A stretch of 64,000 nt of DNA from PNON01 sp964387025 (GTDB taxonomy: Bacteria; Chloroflexota; Anaerolineae; Anaerolineales; Anaerolineaceae): positions 62,001-126,000 of the forward strand of contig CAYLUZ010000007.1 of NCBI GenBank assembly GCA_964387025.1, given 5' to 3'. Below, piece after piece: positions 43,749 to 53,023 of the stretch (position 1 is the first letter of the stretch; every line of letters starts with the position of its first letter). Under the pieces are notes generated by a model that was not told where the DNA came from, did no database searches, and worked only from the letters and a program-made list of their open reading frames with translations. The translations under genes and the position numbers were made by a program.

Positions 43749-43797
43749 GTTCAGGCGTGGGCAGATACTATGTTATTGACCAATTATGGAGGAATTC

Positions 43798-44784
43798 ATG
43801 ACGGGGCAGCTCATTACAGTTCAGGAATTAAGCAAGACATACAAAGTGATTCAGCGCGGTGAAGGATTATCCGCTTCACTAAAGAGCTTATTCCATCGAA
43901 CCTATGTAAATATTCCAGCAGTACAGGAAATCAGTTTTTCCATCCATGCCGGCGAGATGGTCGGATTTATAGGCCCTAACGGGGCGGGCAAAACAACCAC
44001 TTTAAAAATGCTTGCCGGATTGCTTTTTCCGACGTCTGGGAAAGCAACGGTAAGTGGATTCATTCCGTGGGAGCGCAATAATGCCTTCCTGCGGACGATC
44101 AGTATGGTGTTGGGCAACAAGAGCCAGATGTTGTGGGATATCCCGCCACTGGACACATTTCGGGTATTAGGTGAGATCTACCAAGTTCCCCGGAAAGAAT
44201 TTGACCAGACTCTCGATGAATTAGTGAACCTGCTAGAAATGAAGGAGATCCTTTTCAAACCTGTTCGAAATTTGTCACTCGGTGAGCGGATGAAATGTGA
44301 GCTGGTCGCCGGGCTGCTTCACCGGCCAAAAGTCATGTTCCTGGATGAGCCGACCCTCGGCCTGGATATTTCCATGCAAAACAGGCTGAGAGAGTTCCTG
44401 AAAACCTACAATTCACTTACCGGAGCCACCATCATCCTTATGAGCCATTATATGGCTGACGTGACGGCCCTGTGTCCACGAGTGATCCTTATTCACCAGG
44501 GCAAGTTGTTGTATGACGGAGAATTAAGTACACTTTCAAACCAACTTGCCCCGTTCAAGCTCATCCACTTTACCGTGAGTGATGGTCAGACTGAGATTGA
44601 CCTGCCTAAGGGAGTGGATGTACTTCCCCGGGAAGATGACCGCATTACCTGGCGCACAAACCGCAAAGATGCTCCGGGGGTAACAGCTCATCTTTTACAG
44701 AACCTAGCCTTAGCTGACCTGACGGTGGAAGATCCGCCGATCGAGGCTGTCATCGACCAGATCTATTCGGAAGGTGGTTTATGA
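43798..44784 (+). CDS. ABC transporter ATP-binding protein (ABC-2 type exporter)
   Basis: 328 aa from the ATG at 43798, which has GGAGG upstream; the ATG at 43786 is inside that site. Walker A GPNGAGKTT near 61, signature LSLGERMKCELVAGLL, Walker B V-M-F-L-D-E-P-T-L-G-L-D, and H-loop M-S-H-Y. The Ser-Leu-Gly-Glu-Arg signature and GLD box are typical of DrrA/NatA-like drug or antibiotic exporters. It energises the two permeases that follow. It overlaps the first by 4 bases. Confidence 0.93.
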   Translation: MTGQLITVQELSKTYKVIQRGEGLSASLKSLFHRTYVNIPAVQEISFSIHAGEMVGFIGPNGAGKTTTLKMLAGLLFPTSGKATVSGFIPWERNNAFLRTISMVLGNKSQMLWDIPPLDTFRVLGEIYQVPRKEFDQTLDELVNLLEMKEILFKPVRNLSLGERMKCELVAGLLHRPKVMFLDEPTLGLDISMQNRLREFLKTYNSLTGATIILMSHYMADVTALCPRVILIHQGKLLYDGELSTLSNQLAPFKLIHFTVSDGQTEIDLPKGVDVLPREDDRITWRTNRKDAPGVTAHLLQNLALADLTVEDPPIEAVIDQIYSEGGL

Positions 44785-45572
44785 ATTACCGGGGAGGTAT
44801 CGCACTGATCCAACGAACCTGGGCTTCGTGGCTGCAGGCGCGGGGATTTTTCTGGGTGCTGGCTTTCGGGTGGATGATTCCACCTTTGATCTACCTGTTC
44901 GTCTGGTCCACGGCAGCAGGCGAAAAATTAATCGCAGGGATGAGCCAAAGCGAGTTCATCGCATATTATTTATTGATCATTGTGATCAATCAGCTTACCT
45001 ATTCAACCACCAATTGGACTGTCGGAGATGTGATCCGGTATGGAAGTCTGAATACCTGGTTGCTGCGTCCCCTTCCGCCAATTTTTGAAGCTCTGGCTTC
45101 TGAACTTGCAGGAAAGGTGGTTTTCATGGTTTTTGTCCTGCCTGTTTCGGGAATTCTTGCCATCTTCCTCAAGCCTTCTCTTCACCCTACACTCGAAAAT
45201 GTACTACTGTTTGTGCTGTCAGTGCTTCTTGCCTGGATGCTCCGCTTTTTGTGGGGATACTGGCTGGCACTTCTGGCATTTTGGACCTCCAGAGCAGATT
45301 CTCTGCTCGTAATCCAGGATTCTCTTGTTTTCCTATTATCCGGTATTGTCGCCCCATTTGTATTGCTGCCTGAAGGCGTTGCCACTGTTGCTCGTTGGCT
45401 GCCGTTCAGGTATATGGTCGGATTTCCCGTAGAAATACTAACAGGGCAAGTTGGTACTCTGGAGAGTTTGTACGGTCTGGTTGTACAAGGGATCTGGCTT
45501 AGCATTTCTGTTTTACTGACACGTTTTATCTGGATTCGCGGATTGAAGAATTATTCAGCGGTGGGAGGTTAG
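44781..45572 (+). CDS. ABC-2 type permease subunit 1
   Basis: 263 aa, six predicted membrane helices. It begins NYRGGIALIQRTWASWLQARGFFW, a common N-terminus in ABC-2 family permeases, with the family's G-D-V-I-R-Y-G-S-L-N-T-W-L-L-R-P-L-P motif near 75. Overlaps the ATPase gene (ATGA) and is 1 base from the next permease. Export substrate unknown, likely a drug or lipid. Confidence 0.88.
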   Translation: MNYRGGIALIQRTWASWLQARGFFWVLAFGWMIPPLIYLFVWSTAAGEKLIAGMSQSEFIAYYLLIIVINQLTYSTTNWTVGDVIRYGSLNTWLLRPLPPIFEALASELAGKVVFMVFVLPVSGILAIFLKPSLHPTLENVLLFVLSVLLAWMLRFLWGYWLALLAFWTSRADSLLVIQDSLVFLLSGIVAPFVLLPEGVATVARWLPFRYMVGFPVEILTGQVGTLESLYGLVVQGIWLSISVLLTRFIWIRGLKNYSAVGG

Positions 45573-45573
45573 A

Positions 45574-46365
45574 ATGCGCTACATAAAATTGATCATGCAA
45601 TTCCTAATAGCATCTTCCCAACAGGAAATGGCATATTCATTCAATTTATTTATTCATCTGGTTTATTCCCTGCTTAACCTGGGAATAGGTATTGCCGGGT
45701 TGGGAATTCTATTTAACCAGGTTGAATCCATCAAGGGATGGGATTACGAATCAACCCTGGCATTACTCGGAATTTACCTTTTTGTCAGTGCCATTCGCGG
45801 TCTTTTCATCGGCCCCAGTCTTGAAGCCCTATCTGGGATGGACGGCGAGATCATGGCAGGAAAGTTCGACTTTACATTGTTGCGACCCATCAACCTGCAA
45901 TTTCTGGCCAGTTTCAGGTACTGGCAGCCATTTGCCATCTTTGACCTGCTGCTTGGCATAGGCGTTACCATCTACTCTGTCACTCTTCATGCAAGCAGTG
46001 TTTCCATCGCCCATTTGATTTCCTTCGGATTGGCTCTCTCTGCTGGGTTGGTCGTGATGTATGCCATAATTTTGGCATTTTCTGCACTGGTATTTTGGAG
46101 TCCAGGTTTTATGTTCACCTGGGTATTCGATGGATTGTTCCAATTAGCCCGCTACCCGATCGGTCTTTATCCAGGTTGGGCACGACAATTATTAACCTGG
46201 ATCATACCAGTTGGTGTCATCACCACTTTACCCGCCCAAGCGCTGATGGGCAAAGCAGCTTTGATCGATCTACTCGCAGCAATTGGATTGGCTTTCGGTT
46301 TATATCTGGGTGCCGGTTTATTGTTCAAGTTCAGCGTAAGAAGGTATTCGAGCGCAAGCAGTTAA
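45574..46365 (+). CDS. ABC-2 type permease subunit 2
   Basis: 263 aa, six membrane helices, same length as its neighbour. It shows the same G-x-(I/F)-D-x-x-L-L-R-P-(I/L)-(N/P) motif (GKFDFTLLRPINLQF near 92), so the two are paralogous halves of a heterodimeric channel. Third gene of the exporter operon; no terminator seen behind it. Confidence 0.88.
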   Translation: MRYIKLIMQFLIASSQQEMAYSFNLFIHLVYSLLNLGIGIAGLGILFNQVESIKGWDYESTLALLGIYLFVSAIRGLFIGPSLEALSGMDGEIMAGKFDFTLLRPINLQFLASFRYWQPFAIFDLLLGIGVTIYSVTLHASSVSIAHLISFGLALSAGLVVMYAIILAFSALVFWSPGFMFTWVFDGLFQLARYPIGLYPGWARQLLTWIIPVGVITTLPAQALMGKAALIDLLAAIGLAFGLYLGAGLLFKFSVRRYSSASS

Positions 46366-46413
46366 TTAACCACCCCACCTTGAAACTGAATTGAGAATTT
46401 TGCGTATATATCT

Positions 46414-46443
46414 TTGAACAAATTAAAATAGGGTATATATAAT
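46414..46443 (+). promoter_or_regulatory. Sigma-70-like promoter
   Basis: TTGAAC (46414-46419), 18-base spacer, TATAAT (46438-46443), upstream of the membrane protein at 46464. Just before it, at 46400-46410, is TTGCGTATATA, an 11-mer that also occurs at 55320-55330 in front of the ECF sigma gene. Confidence 0.65.
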
Positions 46444-46463
46444 TTATTTTTTGGGAGGGTGTA

Positions 46464-47477
46464 ATGAGAACAAAAAGCATTAGTTTCGTCTGGGGAGCCA
46501 TACTCATTCTTGCAGGTGCATATTTCCTGGCACGAAATGTAGGGTATTTTTCCAATATCCCTGATGGAGTATGGAAATTCATCTTTGCGGGTGCAAGTTT
46601 ACTTTTCTTTTCCACCTGGCTGGTAAATGGAGCACAAAACTGGGGTTGGCTCTTTCCGGCATGTATTACTGCTGGATTATCCATGACGATTTTAATGGGT
46701 GAGATGGGAGACTTTGGTTCAGTCACCGGTACTCCCATCTTGTTTAGTATTGCAATACCATTTTTTGTCGCTTACCTTTTTGACCGTAAGAAGAACCTGT
46801 GGGCACTAATTCCGGCATGGGTGATGTCGGTAATCTCCCTGATAACATTGCTTGCGGACCGGGTAAATGGAAATTGGATCGGTACTCTTGTTCTTTATTC
46901 CATCGGGCTGCCTTTCCTGGTGGTGTATTTTATGGATCGCAAGAATTGGTGGGCGCTTATTCCAGCCGGTGCTATGGCTGTGATCGGGACTTTTCCACTG
47001 CTTAGTTCCATTCTTAATGAAGATACGATGGGGGTCGCAGTAATGTTATTGTTTGGTGTCCCATTTTTAGTAGTCTTTTTCTGGTCAAAAAATAATTGGT
47101 GGGCATTGATACCTGCGGGAGTGTTTATCAGTATCGCAATTGTAGTTTTCTTGACAACCATGAAGATCGTTGTTGGTGATGAGCAAAATGGTCCTATGAG
47201 CGCTGTGATTATGGGAGGGATAGGGCTTACCTTTGGAATATTATGGCTCATGCGGAATGCGAGACCAACTGCCTGGGCAAAGTACCCCGCTCTGGGATTG
47301 TTTGCTGCAGCAATTCTCGCAATGTTCACGGGTGAACGCTTCAAACTATTCTGGCCAATTGTTCTGATCATCGTCGGTGTGGTTATGTTATCCAGTTACT
47401 TTTTACGAAAGCCCAAAAAGCAACCAGATGAAATTCAACCACCGGTAGAAGAAACTAACAAAACCTCACTTCAATAA
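46464..47477 (+). CDS. Multi-pass membrane protein with LiaI/DUF5668-like helices and internal repeats
   Basis: 337 aa, about eleven hydrophobic segments. The N-terminus (F-V-W-G-A-I-L-I-L-A-G-A-Y-F-L) looks like the LiaI/LiaF transmembrane unit, and three units of the form (F/S)-x-K-(N/K)-x-W-A-L-I-P-A-G recur near 110, 155 and 205, so the middle arose by duplication. The end repeats the LiaI pattern (FWPIVLIIVGVVML). GGGAGGG before the ATG. A terminator follows. Possibly an envelope-stress sensor component, inferred from LiaI similarity. Confidence 0.75.
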   Translation: MRTKSISFVWGAILILAGAYFLARNVGYFSNIPDGVWKFIFAGASLLFFSTWLVNGAQNWGWLFPACITAGLSMTILMGEMGDFGSVTGTPILFSIAIPFFVAYLFDRKKNLWALIPAWVMSVISLITLLADRVNGNWIGTLVLYSIGLPFLVVYFMDRKNWWALIPAGAMAVIGTFPLLSSILNEDTMGVAVMLLFGVPFLVVFFWSKNNWWALIPAGVFISIAIVVFLTTMKIVVGDEQNGPMSAVIMGGIGLTFGILWLMRNARPTAWAKYPALGLFAAAILAMFTGERFKLFWPIVLIIVGVVMLSSYFLRKPKKQPDEIQPPVEETNKTSLQ

Positions 47478-47494
47478 ACATTAACTGGATATAC

Positions 47495-47539
47495 AATATA
47501 GTCAGGGTGTGCAAACTACATATCCTGACTATATTTTTT
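47495..47539 (+). terminator. Rho-independent terminator
   Basis: AATATAGTCAGG (47495-47506) pairs perfectly with CCTGACTATATT (47524-47535), 17-base loop, six T at the end. It closes the LiaI-like gene. An apparent start codon at 47507 lies in its loop and is not used. Confidence 0.9.
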
Positions 47540-47572
47540 AATAATCATATATCCGGGTATCAGGTGGAAAGC

Positions 47573-48178
47573 ATGTCTCGGAAAAGAATAATTCTCCTTG
47601 TAGCCGTAATATCACTGATCAGCCTGGCTTGTAGACTTTCAGACGGGATGGATGGAAGAATTATGCATGCCATTTATTTCGGATTTGACCTGGAAAGTGA
47701 TACACCTCAAGATACTGGCGGTGATCACACGGCTTCCGGGCATATTTTTATCCATCAGTATGAGATCCCGGAAGACGGTTGGGTGAGCGGGGTGTTTTAT
47801 CTCAATGACTCAGAATGGTTCCGGGCAGAGATCCAGGAATCGGTCACGCTACTCATCCTGCGGCCTACAGAGAATGGCTGGCTAATCGTTCATACGGTTG
47901 AACTCCCTGCTGATGATCAACCGATTACAAGAACAGGAACTTCTACGGTCTATTTTGACAATCTGCTTCAGGTTAAAAAAGGGGATATCTATGGACATTT
48001 TCAGGATAATATACCAACCGGGCCTTTCCCGCTGAGCATTGATAATGCTGCCAAAGATGGCCTGAGTGTTGGACAATCCGGTTTTGTCCAGGCAGATATC
48101 AAGGAAGGTAATTTCTTACCCAATGAAGGCTTTACCGGTGAGAGGGATTACTACTTCAACCTTATCTTTCAAAAGTAG
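47573..48178 (+). CDS. Secreted lipoprotein, unknown
   Basis: 201 aa from the ATG at 47573, with AGGTGG upstream. A signal peptide ends in S-L-A-C (Cys20). The rest is a soluble domain rich in aromatic and acidic residues (WFRAEIQESVTLLILRP, G-D-I-Y-G-H-F-Q-D), probably a beta-sandwich. Family not recognised. Anchored outside the membrane. Confidence 0.75.
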   Translation: MSRKRIILLVAVISLISLACRLSDGMDGRIMHAIYFGFDLESDTPQDTGGDHTASGHIFIHQYEIPEDGWVSGVFYLNDSEWFRAEIQESVTLLILRPTENGWLIVHTVELPADDQPITRTGTSTVYFDNLLQVKKGDIYGHFQDNIPTGPFPLSIDNAAKDGLSVGQSGFVQADIKEGNFLPNEGFTGERDYYFNLIFQK

Positions 48179-48185
48179 AAGACGA

Positions 48186-49415
48186 TTACTTATTTGGATA
48201 GACTCCCCAGAATAATCCAGGCTGATTATTTACGAACTCCTCAGAGAAATAGTAAGCATCCTCTTGACTGCCCATTAAATGATATTTAAAGAAACCCACC
48301 AGAAAATGTTCGATCTTTGCTTTTGGGATACTATCAAATATCATCATGTGGTTCTGATCAATGAATGAGATCAAACCTTTGTCCGGGCTTCCGATATGTT
48401 CATAAATAGACGCTGCCTCAATTGAATACGGGCAGTATTCATCCGCTGTTGCACCAATAATTAGAATGGGGATGTTTACAGCATTTAATCCTCTTTCACC
48501 GAACAACAAAGCACCTTCGGGAGCCATTGGCATTACAGCCTTAATTCGCGGATCAGTCATCGTCTGCCACAAGCCATCCTGAGAAATTGTTAGGCGCTTA
48601 CCTGCATCTCCAAGAATCGTAAATAAATTGGTATTCCCGGGGCACATGTAGTTTTTCCAACCCTGCCAGATTTTTGGCGAATCAGGGATGATCGATTCCA
48701 CCTGTGAGCATGCCTGTTGGTAATATTGTGGGTCAAAACGTGCTCCGCTCATTGCCAGCGCATTATACCCGTCAAAGGAATAACCAAATACACCTACATT
48801 GTCTGTATCCATCATCCCAATTAAATCAGAAGGCGGCGTGCTGGCAACATTATCGAGTGCAGCTAGGATCTCTTGAGGATAATCGATTAGTTTACTACCC
48901 AGAATATCGTAAGAATTCTGCCCTTCCACACTGACAACAACAAATCCATGCGATACCAGGTGTGGTGCAAGCTCATTTGCTATTGTTGTTGAACACAACA
49001 GAACAGGATATGGGGCTGATGATCTGTCAGGTACAGCATCCCACGCCACTGTTCCTGTAAAATTCGAAGGCCTATCTGCCGGGTAGAAAATCCGCATGCT
49101 TAGGGTGGAGCCTTCCAACCACGGATGGGCATATTCCACTGAGTATTTGCCAGGGAAATATTTGCCGGGTTTTGAAAGAGGAAAATCTAATTCCACTTCT
49201 GAAATACTCTGGGTTGGGATGATAGTAGCAGTCTCAGTTGGTGCAGGTTTGTCTGTGGGTGGAATGATTATAACTTCCGTTGTGCTTGATGGAGAGGGTT
49301 CTATGATTATTGGAACAGATTCCGTAGGTATTGTAGTCGAGCATGATACCAACAATGAGCTGATTAATAGCGCTGAAAAAACAAATAAAGTAATACTTCC
49401 TTTGCTTGAGAACAT
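48186..49415 (-). CDS. Alpha/beta-hydrolase lipoprotein (PAF-acetylhydrolase / dienelactone-hydrolase-like)
   Basis: 409 aa. Signal peptide with lipobox L-V-S-C (Cys25), Pro/Thr/Ser-rich spacer (26-75), then a hydrolase domain: APYPVLLCS, V-S-H-G-F-V-V-V-S-V, nucleophile elbow GVFGYSFDGYNAL near 213, an Asp in G-A-T-A-D-E-Y near 330 and the catalytic His in DQNHMMIF near 361. A full triad is present. Similar proteins include secreted esterases. GGAGG before the ATG. Extracellular; substrate unknown. Confidence 0.85.
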   Translation of the reverse strand: MFSSKGSITLFVFSALLISSLLVSCSTTIPTESVPIIIEPSPSSTTEVIIIPPTDKPAPTETATIIPTQSISEVELDFPLSKPGKYFPGKYSVEYAHPWLEGSTLSMRIFYPADRPSNFTGTVAWDAVPDRSSAPYPVLLCSTTIANELAPHLVSHGFVVVSVEGQNSYDILGSKLIDYPQEILAALDNVASTPPSDLIGMMDTDNVGVFGYSFDGYNALAMSGARFDPQYYQQACSQVESIIPDSPKIWQGWKNYMCPGNTNLFTILGDAGKRLTISQDGLWQTMTDPRIKAVMPMAPEGALLFGERGLNAVNIPILIIGATADEYCPYSIEAASIYEHIGSPDKGLISFIDQNHMMIFDSIPKAKIEHFLVGFFKYHLMGSQEDAYYFSEEFVNNQPGLFWGVYPNK

Positions 49416-49509
49416 ACACCCTCCAATTCGTTCAATAGTTGCTGGTTTTGGGAACGATAGGAGACGATGGAAGGTTTTAGCGTTTCGGTGAACCAGTCTT
49501 ATAATTTCT

Positions 49510-50139
49510 TCAATCCAAAAACTTTACCGTTGCCAGTGTCTCATTAAAATAATGCAGCCCATCTTCAAACTGTGAAGGGTATGCCCAATAAGTAAAAATA
49601 TAGATGCTCTGGTTTTGTACCACCCAGATATCCCGCAACCTCCACCAGGGCTCACCGGATGGACGCTGAAGCGTGAATTGAACAGCATCTTTTCCAGCCA
49701 AAGTAATTTCCGTTCGGGTGAATTCCTGGTCCGGATAATTGTCACGGACGACCTTATAAGCATCCTGATAAACTTGCTCCATATCCATGTCCGGAGAATA
49801 TGGTCGCTGCATGACAGCAATGCGATAACTGTATCCATTTTTGGAGCCTGGTTTTCCATCTCCGGTATTTAGAATTTCATCAGTCTCATATTCTGGATTG
49901 TGCTGAATAAAATCCCCAAGATCCGGCCAAATCTCATTAAACCGGTAGAAATTTTCAGGATATTCGAGAACAAGATCCACATTGGACCATTCATGACTTG
50001 AGCTTTCAGTCAAGGATGGATCGGTTGGAGTAGGCAATATGTGCCCAGAGGGGTTTATCTTATCACCTGAGAAGTGACAAGTATCTGCAACCATAAATAA
50101 CAGGCCAAAGACAAGATAAATACGAAAAGGTACAATCAT
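49510..50139 (-). CDS. Secreted protein, PsbP/DUF1795-like, unknown
   Basis: 209 aa. A hydrophobic N-terminus (IYLVFGLLFMVADTC) ends in a Cys that may be lipidated, although the lipobox is poor. The C-terminal ~150 residues (F-T-R-T-E-I-T-L-A-G-K-D-A-V-Q-F and F-N-E-T-L-A-T-V-K-F) resemble the small PsbP-like surface domain with a closing W-x-Y-P helix. GGAGGG before the ATG. Its upstream neighbour is the tex terminator. Confidence 0.65.
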   Translation of the reverse strand: MIVPFRIYLVFGLLFMVADTCHFSGDKINPSGHILPTPTDPSLTESSSHEWSNVDLVLEYPENFYRFNEIWPDLGDFIQHNPEYETDEILNTGDGKPGSKNGYSYRIAVMQRPYSPDMDMEQVYQDAYKVVRDNYPDQEFTRTEITLAGKDAVQFTLQRPSGEPWWRLRDIWVVQNQSIYIFTYWAYPSQFEDGLHYFNETLATVKFLD

Positions 50140-50192
50140 TATCCCTCCCTGATTAACTATTTCATTTATTATAACCAGCTAAAAATTAAAGT

Positions 50193-50220
50193 AAAATATC
50201 CCGATGCACGGGATATTTTT
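50193..50220 (-). terminator. Rho-independent terminator of tex
   Basis: On the minus strand a perfect 11-bp stem, CGGGATATTTT pairing with AAAATATCCCG around a 5-base loop, followed by a T-rich tract (TTTTACTTTAATTTTT). It lies 18 bases after the tex stop. The plus-strand side also ends in five T, so it may work both ways. Confidence 0.75.
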
Positions 50221-50237
50221 ACAAGACAATGATTGGA

Positions 50238-52370
50238 TTATTCTGCCAGGCGCAAAGAAATGCGGCCGCGTTCGATTTCGACTTTTATGATCTCGACATC
50301 GATCACATTTGCTACCTGTAGAAAAGTACCTTGCGGCATCTGCGATCGGTGGAGCAAACCATCCTGTTTGACACCAATATCCACAAAAGCTCCAAAATCG
50401 ACTACATTCCGGACAGTGCCTTTCAGTTTCATGCCTTCTGCAAGGTCTTCCATTTTGAGAACATCGCTGCGAAGGATAGGTGGAGGGGCATCCTGGCGGG
50501 GATCACGACCCGGACGTACCAATTGCTCAAGGATATCAGTCAATGTCAGCAACCCGCAGCCCAGTTCTGAAGCCAATGCTTCTGGTGTGATTTCGGAGCG
50601 TAATTTTTCCACAGCCTCGCGCCGTTCGGGAAGAGTGGCGTTAGGATTTAATTTCAATCTTTTCATTACAGCATTTGCAATCGGATAGCTTTCCGGGTGA
50701 ATGGCTGAAGCATCCAATGCGTTCTTTCCACCAATGATCCGCAAGAAACCTGCACTTTGTTCGAATGCTTTCGGACCCAATCCGGCGACCTTCTTTAATT
50801 CCGTTCGCTCTTTATAGGTGCCATTTTCATCACGGTTGCTGACGATCTTTTCGGCCAGCTTTGGTCCTATTCCGGCTACATGCGCCAGTAAAGCGGTGGA
50901 TGCGGTATTCACATCCACACCGACCCGGTTGACTACATCTTCTACCACTCCATCCAGGGTAGTTTTTAATAAACCCTGATCGACATCATGCTGATACAAA
51001 CCAACACCAATTGACCTGGGATCGATCTTCACCAACTCTGCCATCGGATCCTGCACCCTGCGGGCGATCGATGCTGCCCCACGCAAAGAAACATCCAGAT
51101 CCGGCATTTCCTGTCTGGCCAACGGACTTGCTGAATACACACTTGCCCCGGCTTCGTTGGTAATAATATATTTAACTGCAGCTTGATCTTTAATGACCTG
51201 GGCTGCCAATTGCTCCGTTTCGCGGGAAGCAGTGCCATTGCCGATCGAGATAAGGGAAACATGATATTTCAGGATCAACCCGCGAATGATTTCGAGCGTC
51301 TCATTCCATTTCTTTTGCGGTTCGTGTGGATAGAGGGTGCCTGTATAAAGCAGTTTACCGGTTGCATCCACAATTGCTGCTTTACAGCCGGTGCGAAATC
51401 CGGGGTCCAACCCCAATACCACCTGCCCGGAAAGGGGAGGTTGATTGAGCAGCCCGCGCATATTATCGGCAAAAACACGGATGGCGTGCAATTGGGCCTG
51501 GATGGATAACTCCCGCCGGACATCACGTTCAATGGCAGGCAGCAAAAGCCGCTCAGCGCTATCTACGATTGCCAATTCCAATTGCTGGCAAAAAGGTGAG
51601 TGTGGATCCGGTCGAAAAGAAGATTGAATAGCTCCCAACCAGTCGCGCTCAGTTACGACTACGCCCACGCGAAGTACTTTCTCTGTCTCACCACGGTCGA
51701 TAGCCAGCACCTGGTGCGGACGCATTTTATCCACGCGGTTATCGTATTCGTAATACAACTCATAAACTCGTTTTTCGTCTGCGGCATCCGGAATTTTTTC
51801 TACCTTCAGCGATGCAAACTGTAATGCTTTTTCCCGGGTCAATCTGCGAACATCCGCATGGTCACTGATTGCCTCTGCGACAATATCCCGGGCACCGGCC
51901 AATGCATCTTCAATGGTTGTGACCTGTTCGTTTATGAATCCTTGCGCAGTTTTTTCGGCGTTACCAGGAGTGCGAGATTGTTTGAGGATGAATTCTGCCA
52001 ATCCCTGTAGACCTTTTTCACGGGCGATGCTGGCACGGGTACGCCGTTTGGGTTTATATGGCGCGTATAGATCTTCGACCGCTGTTATCGTCAAAGCCTG
52101 GTTTATTTTTTCTTCCAATTCGGGTGTTAATTTTTCCTGCTCGGAAATCGAAGCCAAAACAGCCGCCCGGCGTTCATCGAGTGCACGCAGACGTTCTACT
52201 TCTGCCTGGATGTCACGGATCTGTACTTCATCCAGGGTGCCAGTCATTTCTTTGCGATATCGAGCAATGAAAGGAACAGTATTCCCTCCATCCAACAGCT
52301 CTATAGCTGCAGTCACCTGGCTGAATTTTAACTTTAATGATTTTGCGATTGGAAGAGAATAATCGGTCAA
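50238..52370 (-). CDS. tex: Tex family RNA-binding transcription accessory protein
   Basis: 710 aa. N-terminal helical domain with N-T-V-P-F-I-A-R-Y-R-K-E (Tex N-motif), a YqgF-like RNase H fold near 330 (V-L-G-L-D-P-G-F-R-T-G-C-K), helix-hairpin-helix repeats near 500-560, and a C-terminal S1 domain (GTVRNVVDFGAFVDIGVKQDGLLH). This is the complete domain order. Tex binds nucleic acid and affects transcription and RNA quality; its relative Spt6 is eukaryotic. Single gene with its own terminator. Confidence 0.95.
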   Translation of the reverse strand: MTDYSLPIAKSLKLKFSQVTAAIELLDGGNTVPFIARYRKEMTGTLDEVQIRDIQAEVERLRALDERRAAVLASISEQEKLTPELEEKINQALTITAVEDLYAPYKPKRRTRASIAREKGLQGLAEFILKQSRTPGNAEKTAQGFINEQVTTIEDALAGARDIVAEAISDHADVRRLTREKALQFASLKVEKIPDAADEKRVYELYYEYDNRVDKMRPHQVLAIDRGETEKVLRVGVVVTERDWLGAIQSSFRPDPHSPFCQQLELAIVDSAERLLLPAIERDVRRELSIQAQLHAIRVFADNMRGLLNQPPLSGQVVLGLDPGFRTGCKAAIVDATGKLLYTGTLYPHEPQKKWNETLEIIRGLILKYHVSLISIGNGTASRETEQLAAQVIKDQAAVKYIITNEAGASVYSASPLARQEMPDLDVSLRGAASIARRVQDPMAELVKIDPRSIGVGLYQHDVDQGLLKTTLDGVVEDVVNRVGVDVNTASTALLAHVAGIGPKLAEKIVSNRDENGTYKERTELKKVAGLGPKAFEQSAGFLRIIGGKNALDASAIHPESYPIANAVMKRLKLNPNATLPERREAVEKLRSEITPEALASELGCGLLTLTDILEQLVRPGRDPRQDAPPPILRSDVLKMEDLAEGMKLKGTVRNVVDFGAFVDIGVKQDGLLHRSQMPQGTFLQVANVIDVEIIKVEIERGRISLRLAE

Positions 52371-52501
52371 GTGATCGTCCTTTGAGATAATATTGTATCC
52401 GCTATTCTATCACGCCTGGAAATTGTCTATTGTATCTTTAATGTGAATTGAGGCTTTATTAAGCCTGGATAATGAAATAGCATAAAACATTATAAAAGAA
52501 A

Positions 52502-52900
52502 TTATCTACTGGAAGTGGTGATTGCGTCCGGTAGGATCTTATAAATTACCCGAATTTGCCCGGGCACCCGCCACTGGTAAGGTTTTCCGGTATATTTCAT
52601 GGATAACTTATCAATATGCGCTTCAGCTCCATCTTCAGTGATCTCAACTACCCTGCCGCGGATTAGTATATAACGGTATGGATTGTCAGGATCCTGCACC
52701 TCAACTGCCACACGGCTATCCCGCCGCATATTCAGATCTTTTACCCGACCACGAGCACTGTTGATCATCAGATACGTCCCGTCGTAATCCACCCATAAAG
52801 GAGAAACCTGGGGACCACCATCAGACATTAAAGTAGCCAGATGGCCATAAGCAGGCTTTGAAAAAAGATCCAAAAAATCAATCGTTACCACCTTAGACAT
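52502..52900 (-). CDS. PPOX-class FMN/F420-dependent oxidoreductase
   Basis: 132 aa from the ATG at 52900, which has GGAGG five bases upstream; the ATG at 52912 lies inside that site. Split-barrel flavin fold: GHLATLMSDGGPQVSPLWVDYDG near 20-40, NSARGRVKDLNMRRDSRVAVEV near 50-70, and I-R-G-R-V-V-E-I. This is the F420/FMN-binding PPOX family; the G-x-P-Q-V-x-P and S-A-R-x-x-x-K motifs fit. Substrate unknown. Confidence 0.9.
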   Translation of the reverse strand: MSKVVTIDFLDLFSKPAYGHLATLMSDGGPQVSPLWVDYDGTYLMINSARGRVKDLNMRRDSRVAVEVQDPDNPYRYILIRGRVVEITEDGAEAHIDKLSMKYTGKPYQWRVPGQIRVIYKILPDAITTSSR

Positions 52901-53023
52901 CTTGTCCTCCATCTACAAACTAGTTAATCGTATTATCTATTAATTATAGGCTCTAAATAACCAGGTGTGGCAATATTGTAGACCGCTATATAATAAATAT
53001 ACATTCCATAATGAGGAATAAAT